The notes beneath the pieces are model-generated. The model was not told the DNA's origin and made no database searches. It worked only from the letters and a program-made list of their open reading frames with translations. The position numbers were made by a program, and so were the translations under genes. A DNA stretch of 64,000 nt, from positions 704,762 to 768,761 of the forward strand of contig NC_018253.1 in assembly GCF_000227135.1 (NCBI RefSeq), in the 5' to 3' direction. Below are positions 59,749 to 64,000 of this stretch, in pieces. The first letter of the stretch is position 1. Every line of letters starts with the position of its first letter. Origin of the DNA: Leishmania donovani (Eukaryota; Euglenozoa; Kinetoplastea; Trypanosomatida; Trypanosomatidae).

Positions 59749-62016
59749 ATGCTCCGTCGTACGTGGCTGCCACTGATGTCGCTGACGGAGGCGCAGCACT
59801 TGGTACTCGACGCGCAGGGGCAGCAGACCCCAACTCCGCGAGCGCCTCTTCCACAGCTGCTCGCGGCGCTGGCAGAGCACTATCGGGCTGGTTGTGAGAC
59901 GTTTACCAAAGCTGCACTGCAGCACGTTGTGCAGCTCGATCAGTCGGACGAGGACACGAGGCACATCGCAGCCGCACGTCTTGTCGCGCCGTTGCCACCG
60001 AACTGTCTCCTTACAGATGTGAACGGAGCGCCGCCACACACCGCCGCGCCCCCGAAAGCGCCGCCGCACTTGATCACGGAGGTGCTGCGCGCCTACCCAC
60101 ACACACCGGAAGTGCGCGAGCGGTGCTGCCGTTGCATTGCCAATATGTGCCAGCTCAGCGCCGATGCCTCCACCAGCATTCAGCTCGTCCCTGCGGCCTG
60201 CCATAGTGGCACCCCTGCAACCAGCACACTGCCTCTGGCCGACGCCCTTGTCGAAGAGGGCGCCGTGGAGCTGGTGCTTGGGACTCTGGCCATAGCGGGC
60301 CGTCTCAGCTCCAAGGGCCGCTGCTGGACAGCCATGGCGATGCTCAACCTCACATGCATGTCTCACAACGGCGCCGCCCGGGCCACAGCTGCCGGTGCTG
60401 TCGATCGCCTGGCCGAGTTCGTCTTGTTTCTATTGGAGGACGCGTCGCGTGCCTCCGCTGCCTCCACCGCGGCGCCGATCCGCGGACTCGTCGAGGAAGC
60501 GACCATCGCCCTCGACGCCGCGCTTGGAGCGCTGACTGGCGTTCTAGCGGCCGAGGCGCCAGAGAACGCCAGCAGTATCTCTTTCAACTACGAGAAAGCG
60601 AGCTACGTCGCCGTCGACGCCGTAGTGCGGTCGCTGTTGGCTGCGTCGGCGCTGATGGTTCGGGATGGACGAAACAACGGCGCGTACGACGCCTCGCTCT
60701 TGTCACGTCGCTGCGGCACGGTACATTTCTCAAGTGCGTCTGAAACGCAGCAGACGGCCGTGGCCGTGCTGCTGCCGCTCCTTCACAAGGGCTGGATGGC
60801 ACTGCAGTCGTTGTGCAGCTTCCCGGCCAACCTGCCGATGGTCTTCGACGTCATTTACGAGGCGGCAAACGCAAACCAGGAGAGCATGGCGATGGCGAAC
60901 GAGACGGACGGGGGTACGGAGGAGGTCTTGCAGGTGACTGGGCAGACGGAGCGGCAGTACGTCGCGGCGCTGTCGTGTCTCGTCGACGCGGCGTTGTTCT
61001 TGACAACAGAGCTTGAGGGGCTGGAGGCGGTCGGCACGGATAAGCTGGCATGCCTGCAGAACGATATCCGGCTCTACGTGATGGACGTCATGCAAGCCAT
61101 GACAGCGTCGCGGAAGGATCTGACAAGCAAGGATACCGCCGCTGCTTCAGCAAGTGCCGGGGGCGCCGGTGAGGACGCCGAGGAAGAGGCGCGAGACAGC
61201 GCGACGGCTGACACTTCCCCTGTGTACCCGACGGCGGCGGCGATGAGCGTGACGGACGTTCTGACGGCTGGTACGGTAAGCAACATGGCACTGGCGTGTG
61301 CCGTCCGCCTCCACATCGAGCACCAAGAGCGCCGCAGCCGGAGCGAGCACCAGGATCGCCATAGTACCTGCAGCGCGCACTCGCAGTGTCGTCGCGGCGT
61401 CCCTACTCCGTACGCCGCCCGCGACTTAACGCTGCTCTCTAAGTCGCTTGCGGTATTGGCTAATGCGGCGGAGATTGGCGACGAGGCGGCGACGTCAGCC
61501 AACGCGGTTGCGGCTCTGCAGGCAATCCTGCAGGATGCGGCGGAAGGTGTCATGTCCTTGCCGCCAGCGTACGGGGCTGAGCTGGCGGAGCTCTTCAGAC
61601 CCACCGAGAGCGCAGAGGACAATGCTGAGGTGCGTGGCGTCTCAGGCATTCACCCTGAGGACCGGCTCTCTTTCCTGCAACAAGCGGCTCTGGTGGGGCA
61701 GGTGTATGCAGTGCTCTGGAGCACGCTGCGCACCGCTCAGGGTGTGGCGACAGTGTCGCAGATGAGTGTGATGCAGACAGCCAAGGGGGTGCAGACGTCG
61801 CTGCGGGAGTCGTACCTGCCGGCGCTGGCAGCGGCGAGGGAACGATTCGGCGCTCGCCCGGCCGCAGACGCAGGTGATGAGGCAGCGAAGCCGGCGACCG
61901 TTTCGTGGGTAGCGAACACAGCTGAGGAGACGGTAACCCGATTGCTGAAACTGTCGGACGAGCTCATCAGCAACATGCAGAGGCTGTCCGAAAGTACGCA
62001 ACGCACCCCGGCGTGA
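59749..62016 (+). CDS. Armadillo/HEAT-like repeat protein, function unknown
   Basis: Predicted 755-residue, mostly alpha-helical protein. Around residues 115-215 the spacing looks like armadillo repeats: VRERCCRCIANMCQLS, then LVEEGAVELVLGTLAI, GRCWTAMAMLNLTCMSHNG and AAGAVDRLAEFVLFLL. Later helices (for example around 270-300, 350-420 and 530-620) continue the pattern less clearly, separated by Ala/Thr/Ser-rich loops. I see no catalytic motif, membrane segment or coiled coil strong enough to name. Proteins of this type act as protein-binding scaffolds. The frame is open upstream to 59650, but that part encodes CA-repeat sequence and precedes the likely splice acceptor, so ATG 59749 is chosen. 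A second ATG at residue 10 (MSLTEAQ) is possible. No specific family is claimed. Confidence 0.7.
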   Translation: MLRRTWLPLMSLTEAQHLVLDAQGQQTPTPRAPLPQLLAALAEHYRAGCETFTKAALQHVVQLDQSDEDTRHIAAARLVAPLPPNCLLTDVNGAPPHTAAPPKAPPHLITEVLRAYPHTPEVRERCCRCIANMCQLSADASTSIQLVPAACHSGTPATSTLPLADALVEEGAVELVLGTLAIAGRLSSKGRCWTAMAMLNLTCMSHNGAARATAAGAVDRLAEFVLFLLEDASRASAASTAAPIRGLVEEATIALDAALGALTGVLAAEAPENASSISFNYEKASYVAVDAVVRSLLAASALMVRDGRNNGAYDASLLSRRCGTVHFSSASETQQTAVAVLLPLLHKGWMALQSLCSFPANLPMVFDVIYEAANANQESMAMANETDGGTEEVLQVTGQTERQYVAALSCLVDAALFLTTELEGLEAVGTDKLACLQNDIRLYVMDVMQAMTASRKDLTSKDTAAASASAGGAGEDAEEEARDSATADTSPVYPTAAAMSVTDVLTAGTVSNMALACAVRLHIEHQERRSRSEHQDRHSTCSAHSQCRRGVPTPYAARDLTLLSKSLAVLANAAEIGDEAATSANAVAALQAILQDAAEGVMSLPPAYGAELAELFRPTESAEDNAEVRGVSGIHPEDRLSFLQQAALVGQVYAVLWSTLRTAQGVATVSQMSVMQTAKGVQTSLRESYLPALAAARERFGARPAADAGDEAAKPATVSWVANTAEETVTRLLKLSDELISNMQRLSESTQRTPA

Positions 62017-62911
62017 GGCGTGCCAGCTGCCGACGCTGCCGTTCTTCCCCCTCCCAAGCTACTGCTGGCGTCTGTCTCGCGCTCTTTCCCTGCGTTGCCG
62101 TTTCGCGGCCTTCTTTTTTGTTGTTTTGATTCGCGTCTTAAGTGCACGCTGGGTGCAGCCATTGTCTCTCTCCCTTCCTAACACCTCTGTGACACACACG
62201 CACACGCACACACAAATACACGCACGAGCGTGCATTGGCAAAGACGCAACGGAAGCGCACACAAAACCGAGGGCCGCCAGCAGTGTGCGCCCAACTGCGC
62301 TGACACTAACACACATACATACAAACATACTCAGAGGGAGAGAGACACGCGTGCCAGACGTGTATAGGAAAAGGGACGGCGAGGCCGCGGGTTTAGACGA
62401 CAGCACGATTATAGGCGTAGCTTTTGGGAGGAGGAAAGATGGGTGGAGTCTGCAGGCCTGCAGGGAGCGTCCGCAGACGGGCATGACGTCTTCCCTCTTC
62501 CCTCTCGTGTGCCTGCATGTGCGTGTGACTGCGCATATGTGTGTGTGTGATCCTCTGTGACTACCCCCCTCTCTCTCCTTGACGTTGTGGTCACTTCGCC
62601 GCGCACCTCCACCGTTCCTTCTCCCTTCGGCCAACTACCACCTCACTTCCCCCCTCGTCACGCACGCACATACTAAACATGCCGCCCTTTGATCTGGCTC
62701 CGTCCTCAGCGTCGGCGCACCACTCTCCTTGTTTGGGGCCTTCTCTGTCCTTCCTTTCTGTGCTGCGCTTCTCGCTATTCGCACACGAGGTCTGCTTCTT
62801 AAAAGCTTGCGCCGTATCTGCTCGCCTTTGCCCTTTGCCTGCGCAACAGGGCACCTGCCAGGCAGCCAACGCATACCCACTAACGCATAGCCCGACGTGC
62901 ACGCGTCCACG
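62017..62911. other. Intergenic region
   Basis: No supported gene. CA-rich around 62190-62230, mixed purine-rich sequence, then CT-rich. TTTGCCCTTTGCCTGCGCAACAG with AG at 62848-62849 is a likely acceptor about 62 bases before the next ATG. Confidence 0.65.
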
Positions 62912-64000
62912 ATGGAGGCGCTGAGAGTATGCTTCCAGATTGCGCTCGTTATCGCACCTCATATTGGATACTGCGCGCAGCATGCGGAAATTCACCGCAC
63001 CCAGTCGATTGAAGGCTACTCCCCCGTGGTCTCCCTAATCCTGCTGACGAGCAACACACTGCGCATCTACTATTATATTGGCCACCACTTTCTTTTAGCC
63101 CTCCTCCTTCAGGCTATCCTCGGCGTTGCTGTGCACGGGGTACTGCTGTGCAAGGTGCTGGAAGTGCACGTGCAGCAGCTGCTGGACGCCCGGGTCACGG
63201 ACATATACGACGAGGACAGCGCCGCCGTTATCGAGACTGCGGCAGCAGGGACTCCAACAGTGGCACCGTCGTCTTCTGCGGCCGGCTCTGGCGGAGCGGC
63301 GGAAAAGCAAAACCAGGCATTCGGCGATAGAGACGACACGGCCCCTTCACCAAATACCGCCGCAGCGCCTGCTGCGGAGTGGCCGGCCTCGTCTAGCGCG
63401 GCGCACAACGGGTACGAGGGCTCGGGCGACGTGCCGCCATCGCTTGCCCCATCGGCTGGCATCGGGTGTGTGACTTCCAAGTTTCTGCAGGTCCTCTTCC
63501 GCATTGAGGACTGTATCGAAGCCAGCTTGCTTCGGAACACTCCGCCTCAGTTCGTCTACAACTACGCCATCGCTGCTACCGCTGCGCTGGTGGTGGCGCT
63601 GCTCTACTATGTCTCCATTGGCCGCGTCTGGAAGAACGCGGCCGAGGTGGTAGGGTATACGGCGCTCGGCATCGAGGCCCTACTCGTGCTCCCGCAGATT
63701 CTCCGCAACGCTCGGCGGCGCAGCACCGAGGGCCTTACCATGCTGCTCATCCTCACGTGGGTGGGCGGTGATGTTATCAAAGTGATTTACTTTATCTATG
63801 CAAAACAGGCACTGCCCTTTATTGTGTGCGGCTGCTTCCAGGTCTTCCTGGACATTGTGGTGGTGGCGCAGATTGTGTACTACCGCTTGATTGTGAAGCG
63901 GGAGAGCGAGGTGCTCATAGAGGGCGACGACGGCGCTGGTGGGCAATACCGCGACGGTGCCGTGCCCGCGGTGGACCCGCTTGAGTCGCAAAATATGCCC
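62912..64000 (+). CDS. PQ-loop membrane transporter, SLC66A2/PQLC1-like (3' end outside window)
   Basis: An ATG-initiated frame of 363 codons stays open to the window edge, so the C-terminus is missing. The translation is a multi-pass membrane protein of the PQ-loop family, whose members act in lysosomal or Golgi membranes as transporters or regulators. The first half has membrane segments at about 5-20, 38-60 and 62-85 with GYSPVVSLILLTSNTLRIYYY, the degenerate first PQ-loop region. A loop of about 100 residues (108-205) is Ala/Ser/Pro-rich and probably disordered. The second half has segments near 215-235, 245-262 and 275-325 with the PQ dipeptide P261-Q262 in LPQILRNARRRSTEGLT, then GGDVIKVIYFIYAKQALP and FQVFLDIVVVAQI. 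This second-half series is the SLC66A2/PQLC1 pattern. The loop is much longer than in the animal protein. Confidence 0.85.
   Translation, partial: MEALRVCFQIALVIAPHIGYCAQHAEIHRTQSIEGYSPVVSLILLTSNTLRIYYYIGHHFLLALLLQAILGVAVHGVLLCKVLEVHVQQLLDARVTDIYDEDSAAVIETAAAGTPTVAPSSSAAGSGGAAEKQNQAFGDRDDTAPSPNTAAAPAAEWPASSSAAHNGYEGSGDVPPSLAPSAGIGCVTSKFLQVLFRIEDCIEASLLRNTPPQFVYNYAIAATAALVVALLYYVSIGRVWKNAAEVVGYTALGIEALLVLPQILRNARRRSTEGLTMLLILTWVGGDVIKVIYFIYAKQALPFIVCGCFQVFLDIVVVAQIVYYRLIVKRESEVLIEGDDGAGGQYRDGAVPAVDPLESQNMP

Noticed and set aside
1..64000. tRNA or rRNA genes
   Set aside because: I looked for B-box-like GGTTCGAATCC and rRNA signatures. The only near matches fall inside coding sequence or lack a partner A box, so none is called.

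Overview
The window looks like a trypanosomatid nuclear chromosome, most likely Leishmania or a close relative. Every supported gene is on the + strand. The coding sequences are intronless, GC-rich and long-exon. They are separated by 0.8-5 kb of pyrimidine-rich DNA full of (CA)n/(GT)n tracts, and most starts are preceded by a polypyrimidine tract plus AG that could serve as a spliced-leader acceptor. I see no strand switch, so the whole window fits inside one polycistronic transcription unit. Two runs of 99 N (308-406 and 10467-10565) are assembly gaps.

Layout, left to right: a TRAPPC2L/sedlin-like trafficking subunit (1398), an exportin-7-like karyopherin (3537), deoxyhypusine hydroxylase (8530), a TLC-domain membrane protein (11329), a KATNIP-like DUF4457 protein (13547) and a THEM6-like hot-dog thioesterase (20675). 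Next come a 2532-residue repeat protein (25138), its 803-residue paralogue (34736), a degenerate ingi/L1Tc-type retroelement remnant (about 38237-39090), SCO1 (42224) and two small single-module paralogues (44310 and 50035). The window ends with a membrane-anchored OvoA-type methyltransferase (53197), a PHD-finger protein (55600), a 94-residue basic protein (58631), an armadillo-like protein (59749) and the 5' part of a PQ-loop transporter of the SLC66A2/PQLC1 type (62912, running off the end).

The most striking content lies between 25 and 51 kb. Four genes there share an approximately 80-residue alpha/beta module: an F-x-G-x-x-W start, an AF-x-x-D-[TV] helix, a GSL-x-V strand and a Y-x-x-[VL]W-x-LY end. 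One protein has 20 tandem copies and the other three have one each. The two larger ones also carry, near the N-terminus, a coiled coil-globule-coiled coil segment whose middle resembles the microtubule-binding stalk head of dynein heavy chain, but with no AAA+ motor. I read this as a locus-restricted family of probable microtubule-associated scaffold proteins. The dynein-stalk resemblance and the family grouping come from reading the sequence; the cytoskeletal role is inference.

The remaining genes are mostly housekeeping (vesicle tethering, nuclear transport, eIF5A hypusination, complex IV assembly, lysosomal/Golgi transport). Trypanosomatid gene order does not imply shared function, so their co-location should not be over-read.
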